DNA of 13,009 bases, taken from assembly GCA_900772445.1 (NCBI GenBank), contig CAAHEL010000105.1, positions 1 through 13,009 on the forward strand. Reading direction: 5' to 3'. The notes beneath the pieces are model-generated. The model did no database searches and had not been told where the DNA came from. It saw nothing but the letters and a program-made list of their open reading frames with translations. The stretch is from Bacilli bacterium. Its GTDB lineage: Bacteria; Bacillota_I; Bacilli_A; RF39; UBA660. The stretch's first letter is position 1; each line of letters opens with the position of its first letter. Made by a program: the position numbers and the translations under genes. This document shows, one piece after another, positions 6,560-12,938 of the stretch.

Positions 6560-7522
6560 GTGAGTTGTAATAAGGAATTTGATAAGGCATTGGAAATTAT
6601 TAAAAGAGATAGTAAAAATAGGGTAATTGTAGGATGTTGTGATAAGTTAGTTGGTCCAACTGGGCCTAGGGGACCTGTGAGTATTTCTATTGGTAATACT
6701 ACAACTATAGAACCAGGGAATAATGCTAGTGTTACTAATGTTGGTACTGATGATAATTTAATACTTGATTTTGCTATTCCTAGGGGTAATGATGGTAATA
6801 GTGTTAGTATTTTGGGTAGGTATGATAGTTATGATGATTTATTAAGGGAACATCCAACTGGTAATATTGGTGATGGTTATTTAATTGATGAAGATTTGTA
6901 TGTGTGGAGTGATAATGAAGGAAAATGGAATGATGTTGGACGTATAAAGGGGCCAAAGGGAGATAAGGGAGATATGGGTCTACAAGGAGAGATGGGACCA
7001 CAAGGTATTCAAGGACCACCTGGTAAAGATGGAATTGCAAAGATAAAGTCTGCTTATTTGGTTACTTTTAATGCTAGTGTTAGTGAAGATGGTGTTAAGG
7101 TTAATTCAAAGGAATTGTTACCTATAGATAGGGTAGAATTAGATATTGATGATATTGTTACTGTTAGTGAAAATAAGATTATTAAATTTAATAGTATTGG
7201 GTATTATAAGATTTCTTTTAATATTTATGGTTATGTTTTACCTAGTGTTAATCCTAATGAAAATTTTTTTGCTATTGGATTTGGTCTTATTGATACTGAT
7301 AATATTTATATTGGTGGTAGTAAGTTTGTATATGAAGGTGATGTTACAGAGTTATATTGTCAAGGTATTATAGCGGTTAATGATACTAATAATGAATATG
7401 GATTAGTTAATTTAAGTCCAAAGGAATTATATTTAAATAGTCCCGATTTGAAATATATAAAGTCTGATTCTTATTTTACTAATTCTTTGGTTACTATGGT
7501 TATTGAATATTATGGAAAATAA
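6560..7522 (+). CDS. Collagen-like surface protein (BclA-like, possible exosporium protein)
   Basis: 320 residues, built as a mosaic. A short N-terminal part with a Cys pair (GCCDK, 25-29) leads to a brief GPTGPRGP (32-39). A module at 40-79 has the PGNNASVTN...DFAIPRGNDG pattern often seen in collagen-like and phage-fibre proteins. A second module at about 85-130 (YDSYDDLLREHPTGNIGD, then VWSDNEGKW) follows. A true Gly-X-Y run of nine triplets spans 131-157, including GPKGDKGD and GPPGKDG. The C-terminal 160 residues are beta-rich and resemble trimerising jelly-roll heads of BclA/C1q type. No signal peptide or LPXTG anchor is visible, which favours assembly from the mother cell side, as in an exosporium, over classical secretion. 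The glycosyltransferase starts 17 bases downstream and may glycosylate it. Sporulation is not shown in this window, so a vegetative surface or phage-like fibre role remains possible. Confidence 0.85.
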   Translation: MSCNKEFDKALEIIKRDSKNRVIVGCCDKLVGPTGPRGPVSISIGNTTTIEPGNNASVTNVGTDDNLILDFAIPRGNDGNSVSILGRYDSYDDLLREHPTGNIGDGYLIDEDLYVWSDNEGKWNDVGRIKGPKGDKGDMGLQGEMGPQGIQGPPGKDGIAKIKSAYLVTFNASVSEDGVKVNSKELLPIDRVELDIDDIVTVSENKIIKFNSIGYYKISFNIYGYVLPSVNPNENFFAIGFGLIDTDNIYIGGSKFVYEGDVTELYCQGIIAVNDTNNEYGLVNLSPKELYLNSPDLKYIKSDSYFTNSLVTMVIEYYGK

Positions 7523-7539
7523 AAAATGGGGGTTATGGT

Positions 7540-8619
7540 GTGAAATATAAGGTTTGTGTTTATGCGATATGTAAGAATGAGGAAAATTTTGTTGATAGAT
7601 GGTATGATTCAATGAAGGAAGCAGATGAGATTTATGTTCTTGATACTGGTAGTTCAGATGATACTGTTAATAAGCTAAAGGAAAATGGTATTAATGTTTG
7701 TATAAGAAAAATTGAACCTTGGAGATTTGATGTTGCTAGAAATATGTCTTTGGATTTGGTTTGTAAGGATGCAGATATTTGTGTTTGTACTGATTTAGAT
7801 GAAGTATTTGAAAGTGGTTGGAGAAGTAAGTTAGAAGAATGTTGGGACTGTGGTATTACTAGAGGATATTATGATTATAATTGGAGTTTTGATAAATATG
7901 GAAAACCGGCGGTAAGTTTTTATAGAGATAAGATTCATTCTAGAAATGGATATAAATGGACTCATCCGGTACACGAGGTATTAGAATATATTGGGGACGG
8001 GTATGAGAAAAAGAAATTTATTGATGGTATTATTTTAAATCATTATCCCGATAATACTAAGAGTAGGTCTTCTTATTTGCCTTTGCTTGAACTTTCTGTT
8101 AAGGAAGATCCTAATGATGATAGAAATATGCATTATTTAGGTAGGGAATATATGTATTATGGTAGATGGAGGGAAAGTATTAAAACTTTACTTAAACATT
8201 TGGATTTACCTACGGCAACTTGGAAGGATGAACGAAGTGCTTCGATGAGGTTTATTGCTAGATGTTATTATGAACTTGGTAATGTAACTCTTGCTAGGAT
8301 ATGGTTAGAAAAGGCAATATTTGAAACTCCTTATTTAAGGGAACCTTTGGTTGAAATGGGTAGATTAGAATATTATGAGAAGAATTATGATATTGCTAGT
8401 ATATATTTAGAAAAAGCATTAGATATTGATAATAAGTATAAGAATTATATTAATGAGACTTTTTGTTATGATTATACTATTTATGATTTACTTAGTATTT
8501 GTAAGTATGAAATGGGTAATTATAAGGATAGTTTATATTATGTTACTAAGGCTGTTAAGATGGATCCTGATAATGATAGGTTAATATCTAATAAAAAGAT
8601 TATTGAGGAAATCATATAA
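7540..8619 (+). CDS. Family 2 glycosyltransferase with C-terminal TPR-like repeats
   Basis: Predicted cytoplasmic GT-A enzyme, 359 residues, transferring a sugar from a nucleotide donor. The N-terminal domain begins with VYAICKNEENFVDRWYDS, then VLDTGSSDDT (33-42), both typical of GT2. The metal-binding DxD is DLDE (85-88, with D85 and D87). HPVHE (142-146) and HYPD (168-171) are recurrent in this subfamily. From about 190 to 345 the protein is helical with TPR-like units (for example YYELGNVTLARIWLEKAI and YEMGNYKDSLYYVTKAV), probably for binding a protein acceptor. The start is GTG 7540 behind GGGGGT; an ATG five bases earlier runs straight into TGA. Its position just after the collagen-like gene, as with exosporium glycosyltransferases in clostridia, suggests that protein as acceptor. 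Confidence 0.9.
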   Translation: MKYKVCVYAICKNEENFVDRWYDSMKEADEIYVLDTGSSDDTVNKLKENGINVCIRKIEPWRFDVARNMSLDLVCKDADICVCTDLDEVFESGWRSKLEECWDCGITRGYYDYNWSFDKYGKPAVSFYRDKIHSRNGYKWTHPVHEVLEYIGDGYEKKKFIDGIILNHYPDNTKSRSSYLPLLELSVKEDPNDDRNMHYLGREYMYYGRWRESIKTLLKHLDLPTATWKDERSASMRFIARCYYELGNVTLARIWLEKAIFETPYLREPLVEMGRLEYYEKNYDIASIYLEKALDIDNKYKNYINETFCYDYTIYDLLSICKYEMGNYKDSLYYVTKAVKMDPDNDRLISNKKIIEEII

Positions 8620-8644
8620 ATAGATATTCAAAATATAATTTATT

Positions 8645-8650
8645 AGGTGA
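8645..8650 (+). promoter_or_regulatory. RBS deciding the sodA start
   Basis: AGGTGA is followed after five bases by ATG 8656-8658. The in-frame GTG at 8647 lies within this SD and is rejected as a start. A TATAAT at 8634-8639 could be a -10 for a separate promoter, but no convincing -35 is seen and it is very close to the SD. Confidence 0.6.
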
Positions 8651-8655
8651 ATATT

Positions 8656-9258
8656 ATGTATGAAAAATTAAAACTTGGTTATAAATCTTTGGAACCATAT
8701 ATTGATGATGGGACATTGGATTTACATTATAATAAGCATTATCAGAAATATTTAGATAATTTGAATAGGTTACTTAAGGAAAATAATTATGAATTTGGTA
8801 GTTTATATGATTTGGTTATGAATATTGATAAGATTAATTTAAATGATAGGGGAGAGGTTTTATTTAATTTAGGGGGAGTAATTAATCATAGTTTGTATTT
8901 TTATATTATTAGTGATAAAAAAAATAATATTCCTTATGGCAGTATTTTAAAATCTATTAATGAGTATTTTGATAGTTATGATAATTTTAAAAAGAAATTT
9001 AAGGAAAGTGCAATGGAATTACAGGGAAGTGGTTATACTTTTTTGGTACTTGATAATAATAATGAACTTAGTATAATTAATACTTCAAATCAAGATACTC
9101 CTTATTATTATGGTTTTATTCCTATAATTACTTTAGATATGTGGGAACATGCTTATTATTTGAAATATAAAAACAGAAAAGATGAATATATAGATGCTTG
9201 GTTTAATTTACTTGATTTTGAAAAGATAAATAATCTTTATGAAGAAAGTATAAAATAA
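8656..9258 (+). CDS. sodA: Superoxide dismutase, Fe/Mn family, Mn-type
   Basis: Converts superoxide to oxygen and hydrogen peroxide. It is 200 residues from ATG 8656, the usual length. The four metal ligands are present: His24 in LHYNKHY, His78 in GGVINHSLYF, and Asp161 and His165 in LDMWEHAYYLKYKNR. Tyr32 of the active-site channel is also kept. Gly74 (in GG, four before the ligand His) and Gln146 in NTSNQDTP are the Mn-type arrangement; Fe enzymes carry the Gln in the N-terminal half. Aromatic changes are notable: the usual GSGWAW is GSGYTF and the Trp after NHSLF is Tyr, leaving only two Trp residues. No secretion signal. It follows the glycosyltransferase by 36 bases with no terminator between, so it is probably co-transcribed. 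A coat or exosporium role, as for clostridial SodA, is inference. Confidence 0.93.
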   Translation: MYEKLKLGYKSLEPYIDDGTLDLHYNKHYQKYLDNLNRLLKENNYEFGSLYDLVMNIDKINLNDRGEVLFNLGGVINHSLYFYIISDKKNNIPYGSILKSINEYFDSYDNFKKKFKESAMELQGSGYTFLVLDNNNELSIINTSNQDTPYYYGFIPIITLDMWEHAYYLKYKNRKDEYIDAWFNLLDFEKINNLYEESIK

Positions 9259-9259
9259 A

Positions 9260-9282
9260 AAAATATGCTTGATACATATTTT
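9260..9282. terminator. Weak bidirectional terminator between sodA and ferredoxin
   Basis: AAAATATG (9260-9267) pairs perfectly with CATATTTT (9275-9282) around a seven-base loop. A and T tracts on the two sides let it serve both convergent genes. The stem is AT-rich, so its strength is doubtful. Confidence 0.5.
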
Positions 9283-9472
9283 ATTTGTTTTCTTCGATTG
9301 CTCCGACAGGGCAATTTTCTTTTGCTTCGTTAGCACTTTCTTGTAATTCTTTAGGGATTTCATCAATTATAGTTTCTGCTAATCCATCATCATTAAAATC
9401 AAATACTTCAGGTGCTAAACCAGTACACGCTCCACATCCTATACATTTTTCTTGATTAACTTTTAGTTTCAT
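9281..9472 (-). CDS. Single-cluster [4Fe-4S] ferredoxin
   Basis: 63-residue electron carrier. Cysteines in CIGCGAC (Cys10, Cys13, Cys16) plus Cys54 in NCPVGAI form one [4Fe-4S] site. A second full cluster motif is absent, as in Bacillus/Thermotoga-type monocluster ferredoxins. The pattern CTGLAPEVFDFNDDGLAE is typical of this family. The SD GAAGGTAA stands before ATG, and a good promoter is found upstream. It is a single-gene unit converging on sodA. No partner oxidoreductase is adjacent, so its electron donor and acceptor are unknown. Confidence 0.93.
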   Translation of the reverse strand: MKLKVNQEKCIGCGACTGLAPEVFDFNDDGLAETIIDEIPKELQESANEAKENCPVGAIEENK

Positions 9473-9506
9473 TGTTTACCTTCTTTCTTATTTTGTTTCT
9501 TATTTA

Positions 9507-9535
9507 ATTATATCTAGATTATTTATAAAAAGCAA
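9507..9535 (-). promoter_or_regulatory. Ferredoxin promoter
   Basis: On the minus strand, -35 TTGCTT (9530-9535), a 17-bp spacer and -10 TATAAT (9507-9512): a good housekeeping promoter, about 35 bases upstream of the ferredoxin start. Confidence 0.8.
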
Positions 9536-9574
9536 GTGGAATGCTATGATTTTGTAAAACACGATAAAAAAATA

Positions 9575-9620
9575 TTTTAATTAATTAAAAAATATGTTAT
9601 TATATATATAGTAGAGGTAA
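9575..9620 (+). promoter_or_regulatory. Promoter and RBS of the acidic membrane protein gene
   Basis: Extended -10 TGTTATTAT (9595-9603), weak -35 TTTTAA (9575-9580), 17-bp spacer, then SD AGAGGTAA (9613-9620). A perfect 16-bp palindrome, TTTTAATTAATTAAAA (9575-9590), overlaps the -35 and spacer and might bind a regulator, although it is low-complexity. Confidence 0.5.
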
Positions 9621-9625
9621 TATAT

Positions 9626-10411
9626 ATGGAAAGTAGAATGGAAAAGTATTATGAACCTGATTTAGAGGATTTTCAAAGAAGTAAGAAGAATGCTTCTTTA
9701 TACAAAGAGGTATATGGTAGTTATGATGATTTTGAAGATATTGTTGTTCCTGATAATACTAATGAAGTTGAAATAGATAATATTAATACTATTGTTGGTA
9801 ATAGGGCATCTAGAATGAGTAAAAATAATATTGAAATGGAAGAACTTCCAGAGATTGATGAAGAAGTAGGTATAGAAACTACAGAAAAGGTGCACGATAT
9901 TAATACATTGTTAGAAAAAGCAAAGGAAGAAAATGCAAAGGTAAAAAAAGAAAATCCAATTAATAGAAATGTACCTAATTATTTGGCAAATTTGGAAAGT
10001 GATACAAAAACTAAAGAATTGATTTCTAAATATAATGGGGTACAGGATGATGATTTGCCTATTTTAAAAGAAGTAAAATATGTTACTTCAGAGATTTCTT
10101 TGGAGGATAAGAAAATTAATACTGCTTCTTTATCTTTAGATATTTTATCTGATTTAAAACCTAGTGGTAATACTTTTATTAGTGGTGGTTTTAAGGAAGA
10201 GGAAATAGATAAATCTGAAGAAGAGGAAAAGAAAGAGTTTTATACTGGAAATATTAATATAAATGAAGATGATTTTGAGGAAGATGATGAAGAGTTTATT
10301 CCAGAAGAAAAATCACATATTTTCTTAAAGGTATTGTTATTAATAATTGGGTTTGCTTCTTTGTTTGTTGCTTTATATTTTATTTTAAGGGAATATACTA
10401 ATTTATTTTAA
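9626..10411 (+). CDS. Acidic protein with one C-terminal membrane helix, function unknown
   Basis: 261 residues; I do not recognise the family. The body (1-230) is rich in Glu, Asp, Lys and Asn, has no Cys or Trp, and looks largely disordered with short helices (for example 91-108, charged and possibly coiled). A dense acidic stretch (214-229, EDDFEEDDEEFIPEEK) precedes the only membrane helix (about 233-254), followed by the short tail REYTNLF. It therefore looks tail-anchored with its bulk in the cytoplasm. Two similar short motifs, DNINTIV (51-57) and HDINTLL (90-96), may be docking sites. Codon use matches its neighbours, so it is not obviously foreign. The ATG is preceded by SD AGAGGTAA five bases away. 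The next small gene starts 18 bases downstream in the same operon. A scaffold or regulator of an envelope or division process is one guess, without direct evidence. Confidence 0.8.
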   Translation: MESRMEKYYEPDLEDFQRSKKNASLYKEVYGSYDDFEDIVVPDNTNEVEIDNINTIVGNRASRMSKNNIEMEELPEIDEEVGIETTEKVHDINTLLEKAKEENAKVKKENPINRNVPNYLANLESDTKTKELISKYNGVQDDDLPILKEVKYVTSEISLEDKKINTASLSLDILSDLKPSGNTFISGGFKEEEIDKSEEEEKKEFYTGNININEDDFEEDDEEFIPEEKSHIFLKVLLLIIGFASLFVALYFILREYTNLF

Positions 10412-10429
10412 AATGGAGGAAAGAATAAA

Positions 10430-10648
10430 ATGGATCAAAATTTACAGTTTTTAAATGCTATTTATCAAGTTAATAAGGAGGAAAAAGATTTTGTTGTTAA
10501 TCAACTTAATAATATTGGTGTAATGTTAAATAATATTAATAAGGAATTGACTTTACAAAATAAACTTTCTATTTGTGGTAATCCTAATTTTTCACAGGAA
10601 GAAAGATTACAAGCACTTAATGATGCTAAAAATTTAATTCAAAAATAG
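10430..10648 (+). CDS. Small helical protein, function unknown
   Basis: 72 residues, not recognised. It is predicted mostly helical, beginning MDQNLQFLNAIYQVNKEEKDF, with a central Asn/Leu-rich helix (NQLNNIGVMLNNINKEL) and a C-terminal helix (SQEERLQALNDAKNLIQK) after a Gly-Asn-Pro turn around residues 50-52. One Cys (49), no signal peptide or membrane segment, so cytoplasmic. SD GGAGGA (10415-10420) stands ten bases before ATG. It lies 18 bases after the acidic membrane protein and ends inside a terminator stem, so these two genes form one transcription unit and may act together. Confidence 0.75.
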   Translation: MDQNLQFLNAIYQVNKEEKDFVVNQLNNIGVMLNNINKELTLQNKLSICGNPNFSQEERLQALNDAKNLIQK

Positions 10649-10670
10649 ATTTAAGTCTATTTTTTATTTT
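10641..10670 (+). terminator. Intrinsic terminator of the two-gene unknown operon
   Basis: AAAAATAGA (10641-10649) pairs with TCTATTTTT (10656-10664), nine pairs around a six-base loop, followed by a T-rich tract. The TAG stop of the 72-residue protein lies in the stem. Confidence 0.8.
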
Positions 10671-10679
10671 TTATTTTTA

Positions 10680-10700
10680 TGATATACTTATTGTGAGGTG
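10680..10700 (+). promoter_or_regulatory. Extended -10 and RBS of the glycoside hydrolase-like gene
   Basis: TGATATACT (10680-10688) is an extended -10. A recognisable -35 is lacking, because the position is occupied by the T tract of the preceding terminator. The SD GAGGTG (10695-10700) begins about where transcription should start, so the leader is minimal. This SD selects ATG 10705 over the in-frame GTG at 10693, which overlaps it. Confidence 0.55.
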
Positions 10701-10704
10701 TGAT

Positions 10705-12420
10705 ATGAAAAGAACTAAAAGAAAACTTAATGTTAAGAATGTAGTAATTTTTTCTGTTTTACTGGTATTAGTATTAGGTTGTGTAGGGTTTGGAATAAAT
10801 AAATTATTTTTTAGTAGTGGTAATTCTATTATTAAAAAGGATGTTAGTAAATATTTAGCAAGTAATACTAATAATGTTATTTTATATAAATATGTTGTTA
10901 AGACTGATAATAGTCCAGAAAAAATGGAAAAGTCTGATGAAATAGTTAGAGGTACTGAAGTTAAGACTAATAATGAAAAAATGGTTATTGGAGATATTTC
11001 TTATATTTTAGTTAAGGTTAATGATAAGGAATATTATGTTACTAATGATTCTTTAGTTGATAAGGTTAGTGATGTTGTTTTAGAAAAAGTTAAATATGTT
11101 AGAACTTCGGTTACGGTATATAAGAATGAAAAGGATTCAAAAATAGAATCATTTATTAAAAAGGGTAATGAAATTGAAATATTAGGTTACGATAAATTAA
11201 ATGATGATGGTAATGTTAATATGTATAATATAAAAAAAGATGATATATCTGGATGGGTTTATTCAAAATATTTGGTTAATGATTTAGATAGTGCAAATGC
11301 TAATTACAATGAAAATTCTGTTTATGATACTCATAAGGATAGAAAATATCCTAGTAGGGAATTGTATGGAGGTAAGGCTTCTACTTTGGATTATTATGCT
11401 TATGAAAGAGTGGAATTTGAGGATAATCCATTACTTAAAAATGCAAAGGCAATGTATTTGAATGCTGGTACTATAGGAAGTATTGATAGGTATTTGGAAA
11501 TTGCTAAATCTTCGGGAGTTAATGCTATTGTTGTGGATATTAAGGATGGTGCACTTGCTTATTCTTCGGAAGTAGCAAAAGAATATTCTATTACTGCTTA
11601 TAATACGGCAATTAATAGTAATGAATCTTATAAAAGTGCGATTCAAAAGATTAAAGATGCTGGTATATATGCAATTGGTAGAATTGTAGTGTTTAATGAT
11701 GTTCATTATGGAAAGGATCATCCTGAAGATTGTATTTCTTCTTCTGCTTCTAGTAGACTTTGGCCTTCGGCATATAGTAGAGGTGCTTGGGAATACAATG
11801 TTGAACTTGCTAAGGAAGCAATATTAACGATGGGGTTTAATGAGATACAATTTGATTATGTGAGATTTCCGGAAGATGCTTATAATATGTCTGTAAAGGG
11901 AAACACTGATTTTAAAAATAAGTATGGTGAAGAAAAAGCAGAAGCGGTACAAAACTTTTTGTTTTATGCAGTTGATGAAATTCATAAATTTAATGCATAT
12001 TTGTCAGTAGATGTTTTTGGAGAATGTTCTAGTGAATATGTTACTGCTTATGGTCAATATTGGCCGGCGATAAGTAATATAGTAGATGTGATAAGTTCAA
12101 TGCCTTATACTGATCATTTTGGTAGAAGTGTTGATACTTGGTCTAATCCTTATAAGACTGTTTATAATTGGGCGGTTGGTGCTGCAAAAAGACAAACAGA
12201 GATTCCTACTCCTGCAATTGCTAGAACTTGGATAACTGCTTATGATACTCCTTATTGGAAACCAACTGTTACTTATGATGCTAGTAAAATTTCTGATCAA
12301 GTACAGGCTTTATACGATGCTGGTTTAAATGGCGGTTTTATTACTTGGAATTCTTCGTCTAATTTAAATAAATATAATCAAATTAAGTCTGCATTTGCTA
12401 AAGATTATCAAGGAGGGTAG
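10705..12420 (+). CDS. Membrane-anchored putative glycoside hydrolase (DUF4015-like) with SH3-like domains
   Basis: 571 residues. A basic N-terminus and one membrane helix (about 12-35) would anchor it with the rest outside. Residues about 45-190 hold two SH3-like segments; the second (127-190) has the pattern VRTSVTVYKNEKDSK...GWVYSKYL of bacterial SH3b wall-binding domains. The C-terminal region (about 247-571) matches, by motif, the DUF4015 putative glycoside hydrolase TIM barrel: KAMYLNAGTIGS, NAIVVDIKDG, YAIGRIVVFND, EIQFDYVRFPED, LSVDVFGE, then GGFITWNSS near the end. Asp384 in QFDYVRFP and Glu440 in DVFGE are candidate catalytic acids. A role in cell-wall or surface polysaccharide turnover is likely, but the substrate is unknown. 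Its last codons (CAA GGA GGG) form the SD for yutD, so the two are coupled. Confidence 0.87.
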   Translation: MKRTKRKLNVKNVVIFSVLLVLVLGCVGFGINKLFFSSGNSIIKKDVSKYLASNTNNVILYKYVVKTDNSPEKMEKSDEIVRGTEVKTNNEKMVIGDISYILVKVNDKEYYVTNDSLVDKVSDVVLEKVKYVRTSVTVYKNEKDSKIESFIKKGNEIEILGYDKLNDDGNVNMYNIKKDDISGWVYSKYLVNDLDSANANYNENSVYDTHKDRKYPSRELYGGKASTLDYYAYERVEFEDNPLLKNAKAMYLNAGTIGSIDRYLEIAKSSGVNAIVVDIKDGALAYSSEVAKEYSITAYNTAINSNESYKSAIQKIKDAGIYAIGRIVVFNDVHYGKDHPEDCISSSASSRLWPSAYSRGAWEYNVELAKEAILTMGFNEIQFDYVRFPEDAYNMSVKGNTDFKNKYGEEKAEAVQNFLFYAVDEIHKFNAYLSVDVFGECSSEYVTAYGQYWPAISNIVDVISSMPYTDHFGRSVDTWSNPYKTVYNWAVGAAKRQTEIPTPAIARTWITAYDTPYWKPTVTYDASKISDQVQALYDAGLNGGFITWNSSSNLNKYNQIKSAFAKDYQGG

Positions 12421-12421
12421 T

Positions 12422-12706
12422 ATGAATAAGATTGTTATTAATAATAATGAATATGAATTAATTGTTAATTATAAAGATGGTTTTAATTATGATGAATTTA
12501 TTAATAAGTGTACTGATTATTTTTATGATTATGATTATATAGTTGGAGATATTGCTTATTCTAAATTGAGATTAAAGGGTTTTTATGATGAAAAAAATAA
12601 AAAAGTAAATAAAATTAATAATTATAAGAATTTAGATAAATATTTAAGAAATAATTGTGCTGTTGATTGTAAATATTTTGTTCTTAAAAGAAACAAGGAA
12701 AAATAA
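12422..12706 (+). CDS. yutD: YutD-family protein (DUF1027)
   Basis: 94 residues from ATG 12422, one base after the preceding stop and behind AGGAGGG (12411-12417). The pattern IVINNNEYELIVNYKDGFN, YDYIVGDIAYSKLRLKGFYD and CAVDCKYFVLKR matches the Bacillus YutD family in order and length. The family's function is not established; it is a small soluble protein widespread in Bacilli. The two Cys residues near the C-terminus (79 and 83) sit in the CxxxC-like spacing seen in homologues. An intrinsic terminator follows directly. I recognise the family by sequence memory only. Confidence 0.85.
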   Translation: MNKIVINNNEYELIVNYKDGFNYDEFINKCTDYFYDYDYIVGDIAYSKLRLKGFYDEKNKKVNKINNYKNLDKYLRNNCAVDCKYFVLKRNKEK

Positions 12707-12720
12707 TTTCTTGTTTTTTT
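12692..12720 (+). terminator. Intrinsic terminator after yutD
   Basis: AACAAG (12692-12697) pairs with CTTGTT (12710-12715), with three more A-T pairs after a bulged G, followed by a T run to 12720. It overlaps the last codons of yutD. Confidence 0.8.
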
Positions 12721-12725
12721 GTTAT

Positions 12726-12750
12726 AAAAAAACTAGAGTTAGACTCTAGT
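12726..12750 (-). terminator. Intrinsic terminator of the tRNA cluster
   Basis: A perfect 8-bp inverted repeat, ACTAGAGT (12732-12739) and ACTCTAGT (12743-12750), with a three-base loop, followed on the minus strand by a T run (complement of A at 12726-12732). It ends tRNA transcription, facing the yutD terminator. Confidence 0.9.
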
Positions 12751-12761
12751 AATTTCAAAAA

Positions 12762-12837
12762 TGGTGTCTCGTTGGAGATTCGAACTCCAGACCCTTTGAT
12801 TAAAAGTCAAATGCTCTACCGACTGAGCTAACGAAAC
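12762..12837 (-). tRNA. tRNA-Lys (UUU)
   Basis: On the minus strand the acceptor GTTTCGT pairs with ACGAGAC (one G-U pair), then A and an encoded CCA. The D arm is TAGCTCAGTCGGTAGAGC, the anticodon loop is CTTTTAA with TTT, and the T loop is TTCGAAT. Last gene of the cluster. Confidence 0.96.
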
Positions 12838-12845
12838 ATAATAAT

Positions 12846-12921
12846 TGGCTGCCTCGGCTAGATTCGAACTAGCGAGATGCCACAGTCAAAGTGTGGTGCC
12901 TTACCGCTTGGCTACGAGGCA
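12846..12921 (-). tRNA. tRNA-Gln (UUG)
   Basis: The acceptor TGCCTCG pairs with CGAGGCA, then G and an encoded CCA. The anticodon stem is CACA/TGTG with loop CTTTGAC, giving TTG. The T loop is TTCGAAT. Only eight bases separate it from tRNA-Lys. Confidence 0.96.
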
Positions 12922-12938
12922 ATAGCAATATATTAAAG

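Noticed and set aside
6551..6562. GTG 6551 as start of the collagen-like protein
   Set aside because: It lies inside the SD used by GTG 6560 and has no SD of its own.
6804..7373. Open frames on both strands inside the collagen-like gene
   Set aside because: Low-complexity translations without SD or motifs; the collagen-like frame explains the region.
9698..12300. Minus-strand open frames within the acidic protein and the hydrolase-like genes
   Set aside because: They are Ile/Asn/Ser-rich complements of AT-rich coding sequence, with no SD or family motif.
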